DNA of 64,000 nt, from NCBI GenBank assembly GCA_030159235.1, contig BSBG01000004.1, positions 186,001 through 250,000 of the forward strand, read 5' to 3'. The notes under the pieces were generated by a model. That model had not been told where the DNA came from and searched no databases. It was given only the letters and a program-made list of their open reading frames with translations. Origin of the DNA: Bacillus safensis (GTDB lineage: Bacteria > Bacillota > Bacilli > Bacillales > Bacillaceae). Of the stretch, positions 31,963-40,723 are shown in pieces. Numbering within the stretch: the first letter of the stretch is position 1; every line of letters starts with the position of its first letter. The translations under genes and the position numbers were made by a program.

Positions 31963-32466
31963 ATGAAAGGACTATCTCATTTAGAAGAAGAAGTGAAGAA
32001 GATTTATACAAAAATAAACATGCCTACACCTGAAGCAATTGATATGGAACTCATGGCCGCTTCATTAAAAATATGGCTGCATTTTGAAAGAAGGCCTAGT
32101 TTCGTTTTCTGTGTGAATGACTCATACAGCATGGTTATTGATAAACGTTTAAATAAAAAACAACAATGGGAAGATTTTGGTCACGAACTGTGTCATGTAA
32201 TTAAGCACTATGGCAACCAGTTTGATATGCATGAGCTCTTTCGAGAATTGCAAGAATACCAGGCTAATAGTTTTATGTATCATTTCTGTGTGCCCTCCTT
32301 TATGCTTCAAAAATTGAACATGCCTTCTTTGCAATCTGAAGCGATAAAGCTAATTGGAGACACCTTTAATGTGACTTATTCTTTTGCTGCTGCCCGCTTA
32401 GAAATGTTTAGAAGAAAAAGCTTTGCTTTTGCTTTATACGGGAATTCCTTAAAACAAATAAATTGA
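31963..32466 (+). CDS. ImmA/IrrE-type metallopeptidase
   Basis: A 167 aa protein with the zinc protease motif HELCH at residues 74-78 (DFGHELCHVIKHYG), followed downstream by QEYQANSFMYHFCVP, which provides the third ligand region. In ICEBs1 and related elements ImmA cleaves the ImmR repressor after an antirepressor or DNA damage signal. Here it probably acts on the 119 aa repressor. GGGG lies 8-9 nt before the ATG. Confidence 0.88.
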   Translation: MKGLSHLEEEVKKIYTKINMPTPEAIDMELMAASLKIWLHFERRPSFVFCVNDSYSMVIDKRLNKKQQWEDFGHELCHVIKHYGNQFDMHELFRELQEYQANSFMYHFCVPSFMLQKLNMPSLQSEAIKLIGDTFNVTYSFAAARLEMFRRKSFAFALYGNSLKQIN

Positions 32467-32479
32467 GGAGGATTTTAAC

Positions 32480-33673
32480 ATGGCAAGTATTCAAAAGTAT
32501 GAAACAAAAAAAGGCATCCGATGGATGTATGTCATTGAAAATGGCATTGACCCAAAAACCGGTAAACGCCAGAGGATACCAAAGCGCGGTTTTTTGAGGG
32601 AAAAAGATGCAAAACAAGCTGCCGCTGAAATGGAGTATATCCTTGGTAAAGTTAAACTGGATATGAAGCACAAAATAACTTTCAAAGAGCTTTGCGACGA
32701 ATGGCACTCAGTATACAAACTATCTGGAGTTAAAAACAGCACTTTACGAACCAGGAAAAAAGAAATTAAACACCTAAATAAACAACTTGGTCATAAAAAA
32801 GTCAAAGAGATAACAGATAAGGACTATCAAAAAATGTTAGTGAAGTTAAAAGAAGGAGGTGTATTATCCAAAGGAAATATTAGCAACATACACTCTGTAG
32901 CTAAAATGGTTTTCAGGAGGGCTAGACAACAAAAAATCATTTTAGATGATCCGACGGAATTCGCTCAATTACCTAAAGACATTAAAACCGTTGAGGAGTT
33001 AGAAAACCAATCAATCGAAGATAAATACTTTGAAAAAACTGAACTCAAAACTTTTCTAGACACAGCTAATAGAAATTTTGATCATGAATATTTTACAATG
33101 TTCTTCTTGTTGGCTTGGACAGGCATGAGGATTGGTGAACTAGCAGCTCTTAAATGGAGCGATGTGGACTTCGAGAATAACAGTATTAGTATCACAAAAA
33201 CATATTATAATGATAAGGATAATACTAAAGAATTTGAAATTTTAACTCCAAAAACAAAAGGCTCGATTAGGGTTATTGATATAGAACCAGAAGTAATTTC
33301 AATTTTAAAGACTCACAAGGCAAATCAAAATGCAGTTAAAATTGCCATTAAAGATGAATGGTTTGATGGTAACTTTATTTTCGGTAGAATGAAGAGAACA
33401 AAGTATTATGGTTATCCACCAGCTGTTAAAACAATTCAAAACCGTTTCAATACAGTATTGAAAAAGTCGGGTATTCAGAAAAAATTAACTCCACATTCTC
33501 TAAGACACACTCACACCTCTCTTCTTGCTGAGGCTGGTGTAGATCTTCACAGGATTATGGCTCGCTTAGGACATACTGAAGATAAAACAACTAGATTAGT
33601 TTATTTACACATTACGAGTGACAGGAAAAAAGAAGCTTCAAAGATGTTTGGAGACCTCATGAGAACTGTTTAA
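32480..33673 (+). CDS. int: Tyrosine recombinase integrase
   Basis: A 397 aa integrase. An AP2-like arm-binding domain occupies residues 1-50 (MASIQKYETKKGIRWMYVIE), a SAM-like core-binding domain about 60-165, and the catalytic domain follows. Catalytic residues can be read: Arg in GMRIGELAAL (about 217), HSLRH (about 338), the second His in LGH, and Tyr in LVYLHIT (about 375). AGGAGG precedes the ATG. The gene ends 80 bp from the break in comK, so it almost certainly made this insertion. Confidence 0.95.
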   Translation: MASIQKYETKKGIRWMYVIENGIDPKTGKRQRIPKRGFLREKDAKQAAAEMEYILGKVKLDMKHKITFKELCDEWHSVYKLSGVKNSTLRTRKKEIKHLNKQLGHKKVKEITDKDYQKMLVKLKEGGVLSKGNISNIHSVAKMVFRRARQQKIILDDPTEFAQLPKDIKTVEELENQSIEDKYFEKTELKTFLDTANRNFDHEYFTMFFLLAWTGMRIGELAALKWSDVDFENNSISITKTYYNDKDNTKEFEILTPKTKGSIRVIDIEPEVISILKTHKANQNAVKIAIKDEWFDGNFIFGRMKRTKYYGYPPAVKTIQNRFNTVLKKSGIQKKLTPHSLRHTHTSLLAEAGVDLHRIMARLGHTEDKTTRLVYLHITSDRKKEASKMFGDLMRTV

Positions 33674-33682
33674 AAATGTTTC

Positions 33683-33700
33683 GGCATCAATATGGCATCA
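33683..33700 (+). repeat. Direct repeats GGCATCA, probable integrase arm sites
   Basis: GGCATCA occurs at 33683-33689 and 33694-33700, an 11 bp period, about one helical turn. Paired repeats just after the int stop codon and before the attachment core are typical arm-type binding sites for AP2-domain integrases. Confidence 0.7.
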
Positions 33701-33721
33701 AAAAACAGGATCATCGCCTAC

Positions 33722-33747
33722 AAACCCTTTTATATTAAGGGTTTTTC
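33722..33747 (+). terminator. Terminator of the integrase gene
   Basis: AAACCCTT at 33722-33729 pairs with AAGGGTTT at 33737-33744 over a 7 nt loop, followed by more T residues. It ends the lysogeny transcript just before comK and is also partly complementary in the other direction. It is part of the phage DNA that replaces comK codons. Confidence 0.85.
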
Positions 33748-33749
33748 TA

Positions 33750-33775
33750 TCTGTTGGAGGCTTATGAGAAATTCC
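33750..33775. other. Integrase-proximal attachment junction in comK
   Basis: ComK similarity runs to codon 80 (ISHKPP, ending at 33755) and then stops, so the crossover lies at or just right of 33755, within GGAGGCTTATGAGA or nearby. The exact core cannot be fixed because the other junction is outside the window. Confidence 0.75.
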
Positions 33776-33994
33776 TGTTACTTCATATGTTCCCGCTTTT
33801 CTGCCTGCATAGCTAGAGCCGAAAAATCTGCAGCTGCGTTCAATAATTTGCATGGGCTTTAATTCAACGTAAAAGCTTGTCTCTCTTTCTATGACTTTTG
33901 AATATACTCGTTTTCCTTCTTCAACTGGAAGGATCGCCATTGTTGTTTGATTAATGACGTATGAATCTAAAGGTGTTTCACTAATTCCTGACAC

Positions 33995-34283
33995 TTTATT
34001 TCCTCCTGTGTTAATTTTTGGTTATTTTAGATACTATTAATCTATCACCAACATATAAGAAACGACAGGATTTTTTCAAATTTTATTAAAAATTATCTTT
34101 TTATCATATTTTTTAGTCCATTCGATCTATCGAAAAGCCTTTTTTTAAGATATATCACATCCTGTCGTTTGGACAAGAGGTGTCGATTCTGCTCAAAAAT
34201 AAATTGTCTAAAAATTATAAATTCTTGTTGATTTTTTCTCCGCCAATCCATATACTATAAAAAAGGCATCGGGGGGATTCTTT
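33995..34283. promoter_or_regulatory. comK / yhzC divergent control region
   Basis: This 289 bp AT-rich region contains two AAAA-N5-TTTT motifs that fit ComK boxes, at 34089-34101 and 34133-34145 (44 bp apart, more than the usual spacing). A perfect 12 bp inverted repeat, AAACGACAGGAT at 34060-34071 and ATCCTGTCGTTT at 34159-34170, brackets both. GGGGGG precedes the yhzC start at the right end. No gene lies here. Confidence 0.6.
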
Positions 34284-34520
34284 ATGAAAGAGAAAAAAAC
34301 GTATGCTGAGCTCATGAAGTCCCGCAACACCCAAAAAACCGAAGAAAACGGCGTCACCATTTTAGACATCTATATTCAAATGGTTTTAGATGAGGCGCTT
34401 TATAAACAGCGCTTAACCTTCCTTAGAGAAGAGATTGATAAGGCACTGGATCAGCGTGATGAAAAGCGATTCAATGACCTGTCAGCTCAATATGCAGAAC
34501 ACTGCTTACATCAATCATGA
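34284..34520 (+). CDS. yhzC: IDEAL-domain protein YhzC
   Basis: A 78 aa protein (MKEKKTYAELMKSRNTQKTE) with the IDEAL-type region in its second half (IQMVLDEALYKQRLTFLREE, then IDKALDQRDEKRFNDLSAQY). It lies divergent to comK as in B. subtilis, where the orthologous gene neighbours comK. GGGGGG precedes the ATG. The family is found in several competence-associated proteins, but function is unknown. Confidence 0.85.
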   Translation: MKEKKTYAELMKSRNTQKTEENGVTILDIYIQMVLDEALYKQRLTFLREEIDKALDQRDEKRFNDLSAQYAEHCLHQS

Positions 34521-34527
34521 TGATTTT

Positions 34528-34574
34528 ACTTGCGGCAGAGAGACAGCAACTCGTCTCTTTACCGCAAGTTTTTT
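34528..34574. terminator. Bidirectional terminator between yhzC and yhxC
   Basis: CTTGCGG (34529-34535) pairs with CCGCAAG (34562-34568), with an inner AGAGAC/GTCTCT stem, followed by TTTTTT. It serves the convergent genes yhzC and yhxC. Confidence 0.9.
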
Positions 34575-34575
34575 G

Positions 34576-35436
34576 TTATCCATTTAATATGGTTCCTCCA
34601 TTTACATGCAGCATTTGTCCATTCATATAAGAGGAGTCTTCGCTTGCTAAAAATAAATAACTCGGCGCAAGCTCTACTGGCTCACCAGGACGTTCCATTG
34701 GGACATCTCCGCCAAATTCAGAGACTTCTTTTTCCGTAAAGGTTGATGGAATCAGCGGTGTCCAAATAGGACCCGGAGCCACCCCGTTCACTCTGATTCC
34801 TTGTTTAATGAGCGATAAGGATAATGATCTCGTAAATGTGACGACTGCCCCTTTTGTGGATGAATAATCGATTAACGTTTCATGCCCTTTATAGGCAGTG
34901 ACAGACGCTGTATTAATGATACTGCTTCCTTTTTTTAAATGAGGAAGAACAGCTTTTGTTAAGTAAAACATGGCAAAAATATTCGTTTGAAACGTCCGAA
35001 GAAGCTGATGTGAGGTAATCTGCTCAATGCTTTTTTGCGGATGCTGTTCTCCAGCGTTGTTCACCAAAATATCAATGGAACCGAAAGCATCTTTTGTTTT
35101 TTTGACGACTTCATTTGAAAAAGCCTCATCCCCTAAGTCACCTGAAATTAAAATGACACGGCCTCCCGCCTTCTCAATATAGGCCTTCGTCTCCTCTGCA
35201 TCTCGATGTTCACTTAAGTAAACAACGGCGACATTGGCTCCTTCCTTTGCAAATAAGACAGAGACTGCCCTGCCGATCCCGCTGTCTCCTCCTGTCACAA
35301 TGGCCGTTTTTCCTGCTAATTTTTTATCCTGCACCTCTCGATCAAAAACAGGTCTAGGGTTCATTTTATATTCAAGACCCGGACGTTCATTTTGATGCTG
35401 AGGCGGCAAAGTTTTCTTCGGCTGCTTTGTTGACAC
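34576..35436 (-). CDS. yhxC: Short-chain dehydrogenase YhxC
   Basis: A 286 aa classical SDR with an extended N-terminus (PPQHQNERPGLEYKMNPRP). The Rossmann dinucleotide motif TGGDSGIGR lies at about residues 49-57, NNAGEQ follows near 125, and the active-site Tyr and Lys are in DYSSTKGAV near 190. The likely cofactor is NAD(P)H; the substrate is unknown. It is a single gene, convergent with yhzC and divergent from yhfW, as in B. subtilis. Confidence 0.9.
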   Translation of the reverse strand: MSTKQPKKTLPPQHQNERPGLEYKMNPRPVFDREVQDKKLAGKTAIVTGGDSGIGRAVSVLFAKEGANVAVVYLSEHRDAEETKAYIEKAGGRVILISGDLGDEAFSNEVVKKTKDAFGSIDILVNNAGEQHPQKSIEQITSHQLLRTFQTNIFAMFYLTKAVLPHLKKGSSIINTASVTAYKGHETLIDYSSTKGAVVTFTRSLSLSLIKQGIRVNGVAPGPIWTPLIPSTFTEKEVSEFGGDVPMERPGEPVELAPSYLFLASEDSSYMNGQMLHVNGGTILNG

Positions 35437-35578
35437 AACAGTCCACTCCTTCCTTTTTATCCTATTTATTTTTATGTGATGGCTATTTTTTTATGTATGA
35501 CGTGCTTGTTTCCTTTCAGATGTATGATTTCCAATATTGTGGAAAAATTATACACAATAAGTCATTGGAGGGGACAAC

Positions 35579-37111
35579 ATGGAACAAGAACAAAAAGGAA
35601 TGGAGCAGGCAAAATCGTTATGGCTGGCAGACGGTCAGAAGCATTCTTTTCCTGCTGTCAGTGAGGATCTCACAGCAGATGTCATTATAGTCGGCGGCGG
35701 TATTACGGGTATCGCTACGGCCTTTGAAATGACAGAGCGTGGGCTTGATGTGATCATCATTGATGCTGATCAACTGCTGCAAGGTACGACAGGACATACG
35801 ACAGCTAAAATCACTTCACAGCATGATGTGTACTATCATGAGCTAATGCAGCAAATTGGCATGCCAAAAGCCCGTTTGTATGTAGAAGCAAATGAGAAAG
35901 CAAAAGAGCTTATTCAAACACGTGTCAAAGAGTACAACATCGATTGTCAGCTAGAGGAAAAAGATGCTTACCTTTATACAAAGGAAGAAAGCGGCGTAAA
36001 AAAGTTAAAGAAAGAATTAGATGCCTACAAACAGCTAGGGATTGATAGAGAATGGAAAACAAAGCTTTCTTTTGACGCTGACATCAAAGCAGCCCTTGCG
36101 ATGACAAAACAGGCACAGTTTCACCCCCTTCATTATCTCAATGCGTTAATCGACAAGCTCTTAGAGCGAGGCGTACGTATTTTTGAACACACAACCGCTG
36201 TTGATATAAACGAAGGGAATCAGCCTTCTGTCATAACAAAAAGCGGACATCATCTAACAGGACGCTACATCATTTCATGTTCACACTTTCCTTTTTATGA
36301 TGGGAAAGGACTTTATTTCACCCGAATTCATCCAGAGCAGTCCTATGTCGTAGCAGCCAAAACGAAGAAGCCTCTCCCAGATGGGATGTACCTCGGAATT
36401 GACAAGCCTGCTCACTCATTAAGAACAACAGAACTACACGGCGAGGATGTCGTCCTCATCGGAGGAGAAGGACATAAAACAGGACAAGGCGGAGATGAAT
36501 CTGCTCACTATGAAGGTCTAGAAACGTTTGGAGACACCGTCCTTGGAATTGAAGAGGTGCTGTATCGCTGGTCGACACACGATATGGTCACAATGGACAA
36601 AATCCCTTACATCGGCCGCCTGACTAAGCACCACCAGAATATCTTTGTAGCAACAGGCTTTAGAAAATGGGGCATGACCACAAGCCACGCGGCAGCCTCT
36701 CTTATCGGTGATTTAATTGAAGGAAAATCAAACCCATATGAATCAATTTTCACGCCATCAAGACTTGTTACTGACTCATTTGTTAAAGATTTTATAAAAG
36801 AAAATACCAATGTCGCCGCCAAGCTGATCAGTGGTAAATTAAATCGAACTGATCAAACAATTGATGATTTAAGACCCGGCGAGGGCGGCATTGTATCGTA
36901 TGAACATAAAAAGTGCGGCGCCTTTAAATCAGAGAATGGGAATGTCTTTCTTGTCGATACAACGTGCACGCACCTAGGCTGTGAAGTCGCTTGGAACAAT
37001 AGTGACCGCACTTGGGATTGCCCTTGTCACGGTTCACGTTTTTCCATTACTGGAGAAGTAGTAGCAGGCCCAGCAAAGAAACCACTAAAAAAGTCATATA
37101 TAGGAGAGTAA
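35579..37111 (+). CDS. yhfW: FAD-dependent oxidoreductase with Rieske domain, YhfW
   Basis: A 510 aa two-domain protein. The FAD-binding domain of the DAO type starts with VIIVGGGITGIATAFEMTER at about residues 35-55. The C-terminal Rieske domain carries both [2Fe-2S] ligand pairs: CTHLGC near 460 and CPCHGS near 480. It should pass electrons between a substrate and an unknown partner. TTGGAGGGG precedes the ATG. It is followed 90 bp later by hemAT, the B. subtilis order. Confidence 0.92.
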   Translation: MEQEQKGMEQAKSLWLADGQKHSFPAVSEDLTADVIIVGGGITGIATAFEMTERGLDVIIIDADQLLQGTTGHTTAKITSQHDVYYHELMQQIGMPKARLYVEANEKAKELIQTRVKEYNIDCQLEEKDAYLYTKEESGVKKLKKELDAYKQLGIDREWKTKLSFDADIKAALAMTKQAQFHPLHYLNALIDKLLERGVRIFEHTTAVDINEGNQPSVITKSGHHLTGRYIISCSHFPFYDGKGLYFTRIHPEQSYVVAAKTKKPLPDGMYLGIDKPAHSLRTTELHGEDVVLIGGEGHKTGQGGDESAHYEGLETFGDTVLGIEEVLYRWSTHDMVTMDKIPYIGRLTKHHQNIFVATGFRKWGMTTSHAAASLIGDLIEGKSNPYESIFTPSRLVTDSFVKDFIKENTNVAAKLISGKLNRTDQTIDDLRPGEGGIVSYEHKKCGAFKSENGNVFLVDTTCTHLGCEVAWNNSDRTWDCPCHGSRFSITGEVVAGPAKKPLKKSYIGE

Positions 37112-37201
37112 AATTTCACCGTTTCCCTTTAAAAAATCCATTATTATCCGATAAAAAACATAAAGTCTGATATTTGTGATGATTATGGGGGGACATACAC
37201 G

Positions 37202-38497
37202 TTGTTATTTAAAAAAGAGACGAAAAGCAAAAGCACTGCTTTTTTCACAAAGCAGGATGACGGGATAAAACGAATCAACTTTTCGGACAATACGGACATC
37301 GCCAAACAAATTAAAATGATAGACCTGACACAGCATGACCTATTGATCCTAGTTCAGCTCAATTCAATTGTTCAGGATGATATTGCACACATTGTTGATA
37401 AATTTTATAAAAATCTAGAGGTTGAGTCTTCCTTGATGCATATTATTCAAGACAATAGTTCTGTCGAACGTTTGAAGAAAACACTCCGTATTCATATTAG
37501 CGAAATGTTTGCAGGTGTAATTGACGAAGCCTATGTGGCAAAACGTATTAAAATCGCGCAAGTTCATTTACGGATCGGGCTCCAGCCTAAATGGTATATG
37601 GCAGCATTCCAAGACCTTCTGCTATCGATTATGGATTTATTTGCCCAGCATATCCAAGATTTCAAAGAATATCAGTCAGCAGTCAAAGCAACGACGAAAA
37701 TCTTAAATTTAGAGCAGCAGCTTGTCCTAGATACATTCCAAAATGAATATTCTAAAATTCGCGATGAAGCAGAAGAGCAGCAGAAAGAGCTTCATACAAA
37801 AATTACAGAGACTTCAAATTCGCTTGCATCTCTCTTCTCAAACACAACAAGTGCAGTGGACAAGCTTGTATCAAAATCTGATGAGATGGCGGACATGTCA
37901 CAAGCTGGAACACAAATTTCAGCACAGGTCGAAGAAAAATCGATCGGCGGTAAAAAAGAATTAGAAATTCAGCAAACACAAATGAATCAAATTGATGGCA
38001 GCATGACAAAGATTGAAACAGAAATTAAGCGCTTAGAAGAAATCGCCAAACAAATTGAACAAATCTTTGGGATTGTCACAGGCATTGCAGAGCAGACGAA
38101 CTTGTTATCACTAAATGCCTCAATCGAATCCGCACGAGCAGGTGAACATGGAAAAGGCTTCGCAGTTGTTGCCAACGAGGTTCGCAAATTATCAGAGGAC
38201 ACAAAGAAAACGGTTTCAACTGTATCTGAACTCGTCAACAATACCAATTCACAAATTGCCATTGTGTCGCAGCACATTGCGGACGTGAATTTACTTGTGA
38301 CAGACAGTAAAGAAAAAATGACTCAAATCAATTCACTCTTCGATGATATTGTCAGCAGCATGAACTTAAGTAAAAATCAAAATGGCAAAATTGAAATTGA
38401 CCTTCAAACCTTCCTGAATGAATTGAAGGAAGTCAAACAAACGGTTTCTCAAGTCGCCAGCTCAGTCGAATCCTTAACAAGCCTGACAAATCACTAA
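37202..38497 (+). CDS. hemAT: Haem-based aerotaxis transducer HemAT
   Basis: A 431 aa soluble sensor. Residues 1-175 form a globin domain; His122 ([19 protein letters not shown]) aligns with the proximal haem ligand of B. subtilis HemAT. The methyl-accepting domain follows, with the highly conserved tip [20 protein letters not shown], then [18 protein letters not shown]. It senses oxygen and controls CheA. No membrane segment is present. The start is TTG, with GGGGGG 9 nt upstream. Confidence 0.95.
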   Translation: MLFKKETKSKSTAFFTKQDDGIKRINFSDNTDIAKQIKMIDLTQHDLLILVQLNSIVQDDIAHIVDKFYKNLEVESSLMHIIQDNSSVERLKKTLRIHISEMFAGVIDEAYVAKRIKIAQVHLRIGLQPKWYMAAFQDLLLSIMDLFAQHIQDFKEYQSAVKATTKILNLEQQLVLDTFQNEYSKIRDEAEEQQKELHTKITETSNSLASLFSNTTSAVDKLVSKSDEMADMSQAGTQISAQVEEKSIGGKKELEIQQTQMNQIDGSMTKIETEIKRLEEIAKQIEQIFGIVTGIAEQTNLLSLNASIESARAGEHGKGFAVVANEVRKLSEDTKKTVSTVSELVNNTNSQIAIVSQHIADVNLLVTDSKEKMTQINSLFDDIVSSMNLSKNQNGKIEIDLQTFLNELKEVKQTVSQVASSVESLTSLTNH

Positions 38498-38558
38498 TCC
38501 AGTCTTTTTTCTTCTGCTTTAGTATAATAGAAGAAAAGATAGAAAAGGCGGGATTTGA

Positions 38559-39143
38559 TTGACAACAATTTGCCTAGTCAGACACGGGGAAACAGATTGG
38601 AATGCAGCGAAGCGAATTCAAGGACGAACAGATATCCCTTTAAACGACACAGGTAAATGGCAGGCTGAACAAACTGGACTTTATTTAAAGGATGTCCATT
38701 GGGATGTTGTCATTTCCAGTCCACTAACAAGGGCAAAAGAAACCGCTCACCTGATTTTAAAACAGGTTCATGCCCCTCTCGTCATCATGGATGATTTCAT
38801 TGAACGTGATTACGGTGATGCTGAAGGGATGTCGTTTGAGGAACGTCAAAAGCTATTTCCAGATAAACAGTATCCTAATATGGAACCGCTTGAGACAATT
38901 CAAGACCGAATGTTAGAAGGGATTGAGAAAGTCAGAGTAGCCTATCCAGATCAACATGTTCTGATCGTGGCACACGGTGCGGCTATCCATGCTTTACTCA
39001 CCATTTTATCTGATGAACGGATGGATCTTCAGAACACGAGACTAGTCAATGCTTGCTTAAATGATGTGGAATGGACAGATGGTAAATGGAAGGTCCGTGA
39101 TTACAACGTGGTCAGCCATTTAACTCAATCCTCCCCCTCTTAA
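38559..39143 (+). CDS. phoE: Histidine phosphatase PhoE (YhfR-like)
   Basis: A 194 aa member of the phosphoglycerate mutase-like superfamily, with the catalytic LVRHGETDWN at residues 6-15, a second Arg in SSPLTRAKET, and AHGAAIHALL near 133. It should be a broad-specificity phosphatase. The start is TTG, with AAGGCGGG before it. It lies directly after hemAT, whereas B. subtilis has further genes between them. A terminator follows. Confidence 0.88.
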   Translation: MTTICLVRHGETDWNAAKRIQGRTDIPLNDTGKWQAEQTGLYLKDVHWDVVISSPLTRAKETAHLILKQVHAPLVIMDDFIERDYGDAEGMSFEERQKLFPDKQYPNMEPLETIQDRMLEGIEKVRVAYPDQHVLIVAHGAAIHALLTILSDERMDLQNTRLVNACLNDVEWTDGKWKVRDYNVVSHLTQSSPS

Positions 39144-39173
39144 AGAGCCTGTTATCTTAGCAGGTTCTTTTTT
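39142..39173 (+). terminator. Terminator of phoE
   Basis: AAAGAGCCTG and CAGGTTCTTT pair (one G-U) over a 9 nt loop and are followed by TTT. Confidence 0.85.
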
Positions 39174-39525
39174 CATGACAGAAACAATGATAAAATAATA
39201 TTTTTTTATATCGAAATTCGAAATAGATACTAGACGATTCTACCTATTTTATGGCTTTTCGGGTATCGAATGTTTATTTGAAAATGGATCATGAGAAAAA
39301 AAGCATCCTTCCTTTTTAGTAGATTATCGCTGAAATGATAGAATAAACATAATTTACCATCATTTCCAAGTGACTTAATTCCCCAATTTTCGATAGGACT
39401 TTCACAAAAATTCGGGTCTACTCTTATTTGCCTACTTCCCTTAAACTGAATATACAGAATAATCAAAAGGGTCATTCTTATAGACTACGGATGATTATTC
39501 TGAAATAAGAAAAAAGGGATGTGGA
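39174..39525 (+). promoter_or_regulatory. aprE control region, promoter and leader stem-loop
   Basis: No gene is seen in these 350 bp. From memory, GGGTCTACT at 39414 matches the B. subtilis aprE promoter, and with identical spacing TAAACT at 39442-39447 takes the -10 place and ACAGAAT follows. CAGAATAATC (39455-39464) and GATTATTCTG (39493-39502) form a perfect 10 bp stem at the 5' end of the transcript, equivalent to the B. subtilis aprE leader stem that stabilises the mRNA. The upstream AT-rich part would hold regulator sites (ScoC, AbrB, SinR, DegU in B. subtilis); none is identifiable by eye. Confidence 0.75.
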
Positions 39526-40677
39526 ATGTGCGTGAAAAAGAAAAATGTGATGACAAGTGTTTTATTGGCTGTCCCTCTTCTGTTTTCAGCAGGGTTTGGA
39601 GGCTCCATGGCAAATGCCGAGACGACCTCAAAGTCAGATAGTGAAAAGAGCTATATTGTTGGCTTTAAAGCCTCTGCCACTACAAACAGCTCTAAGAAAC
39701 AAGCGGTGACTCAAAATGGCGGAAAACTAGAAAAACAATATCGCCTCATTAATGCCGCACAAGTGAAAATGTCCGAACAAGCCGCAAAAAAACTTGAACA
39801 TGACCCTAGCATTGCTTACGTAGAAGAAGACCACAAAGCAGAAGCATATGCACAAACCGTCCCTTATGGAATTCCTCAAATCAAAGCTCCAGCAGTTCAC
39901 GCTCAAGGTTATAAAGGTGCTAATGTCAAAGTAGCTGTCCTTGATACTGGAATCCACGCTGCACACCCTGACTTAAATGTTGCAGGCGGTGCCAGTTTCG
40001 TCCCTTCAGAGCCAAATGCCACCCAAGACTATCAATCACACGGAACTCATGTAGCAGGAACCATTGCTGCCCTTGATAACACAATTGGTGTTCTTGGGGT
40101 CGCTCCAAGTGCTTCCCTATATGCTGTGAAAGTATTAGACCGTTATGGCGACGGACAATACAGTTGGATCATTAGCGGTATTGAATGGGCTGTAGCTAAT
40201 AATATGGATGTCATCAACATGAGCTTAGGCGGACCAAGCGGTTCAACAGCACTTAAAAATGCAGTTGATACAGCAAACAGCCGCGGAATCGTTGTTGTGG
40301 CAGCAGCAGGTAATTCTGGTTCCACTGGCTCTACAAGTACAGTTGGCTATCCAGCAAAATATGATTCTGTGCTTGCTGTTGCCAATGTGAACAGCAACAA
40401 TGTCAGAAACTCATCTTCTAGCGCAGGACCTGAATTAGATGTTTCTGCACCTGGTACTTCTATTTTAAGTACAGTGCCAAGCAGCGGATACACCTCTTAT
40501 ACTGGAACATCTATGGCTTCTCCTCATGTAGCAGGAGCAGCAGCGCTTATTCTGTCTAAAAACCCGAACCTAACAAATTCACAGGTTCGCCAGCGCTTAG
40601 AAAACACAGCAACACCGCTTGGCAGCTCTTTCTATTATGGAAAAGGGTTAATCAACGTTCAAGCGGCTTCTAACTAA
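39526..40677 (+). CDS. aprE: Subtilisin-type extracellular alkaline protease AprE
   Basis: A 383 aa prepro-subtilisin. The signal peptide ([20 protein letters not shown], cut near SMANA) is followed by an I9 propeptide, and the mature enzyme begins [20 protein letters not shown] at about residue 109. The triad is visible: Asp in AVLDTGI, His in SHGTHVAG, Ser in GTSMASPH; the oxyanion Asn lies in AAAGNSG. It is close to identical to B. pumilus alkaline protease as I remember it, which is the main species evidence. A start at the in-frame GTG two codons in is also possible. It should be secreted and self-processed. Confidence 0.96.
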   Translation: MCVKKKNVMTSVLLAVPLLFSAGFGGSMANAETTSKSDSEKSYIVGFKASATTNSSKKQAVTQNGGKLEKQYRLINAAQVKMSEQAAKKLEHDPSIAYVEEDHKAEAYAQTVPYGIPQIKAPAVHAQGYKGANVKVAVLDTGIHAAHPDLNVAGGASFVPSEPNATQDYQSHGTHVAGTIAALDNTIGVLGVAPSASLYAVKVLDRYGDGQYSWIISGIEWAVANNMDVINMSLGGPSGSTALKNAVDTANSRGIVVVAAAGNSGSTGSTSTVGYPAKYDSVLAVANVNSNNVRNSSSSAGPELDVSAPGTSILSTVPSSGYTSYTGTSMASPHVAGAAALILSKNPNLTNSQVRQRLENTATPLGSSFYYGKGLINVQAASN

Positions 40678-40682
40678 TTGTG

Positions 40683-40714
40683 AAAAAATCCGGCTGATCC
40701 AGCCGGATTTTATT
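40683..40714. terminator. Bidirectional terminator between aprE and yhfN
   Basis: AAAATCCGGCT and AGCCGGATTTT form a perfect 11 bp stem over GATCC, with A and T tracts on either side. Confidence 0.93.
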
Positions 40715-40723
40715 TATTTACTG

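Larger units (their letters stand above)
1..33755. mobile_element. Contractile-tailed prophage inserted in comK (left end outside window)
   Basis: A nearly continuous run of phage genes reads leftward from about 30274 to position 1, with a short rightward lysogeny module and integrase at 30437-33673. The right boundary is where comK homology stops, at about 33755. Tail sheath, tail tube, LysM baseplate and gp25-like genes show a contractile tail. Packaging and head-completion genes resemble PBSX and the skin element, while sheath and tube are of another type, so the element is mosaic. No structural gene in view is obviously broken, so it may be inducible. Lysis genes and the second attachment site are not in the window. 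Confidence 0.95.
33698..33994 (-). pseudogene. comK: comK, 5' fragment truncated by the prophage
   Basis: The frame encodes 98 aa. Residues 1-80 match the N-terminal part of ComK, including KPMQIIERSCRFFGSSYAGR and KAGTYEVTGISHKPP, which are nearly identical to B. subtilis ComK. The last 18 codons (TDRKTLNIKGFVGDDPVF) come from phage DNA running back through the int terminator. Full ComK is about 190 aa, so more than half is missing here. ComK switches on the DNA-uptake genes; this lysogen should be non-competent unless the phage excises. Its 3' part should lie left of position 1. Confidence 0.93.

Noticed and set aside
39230..39475. Minus-strand frame of 81 codons in the aprE upstream region
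   Set aside because: No ribosome site, unusual composition, and the region is occupied by the aprE promoter.
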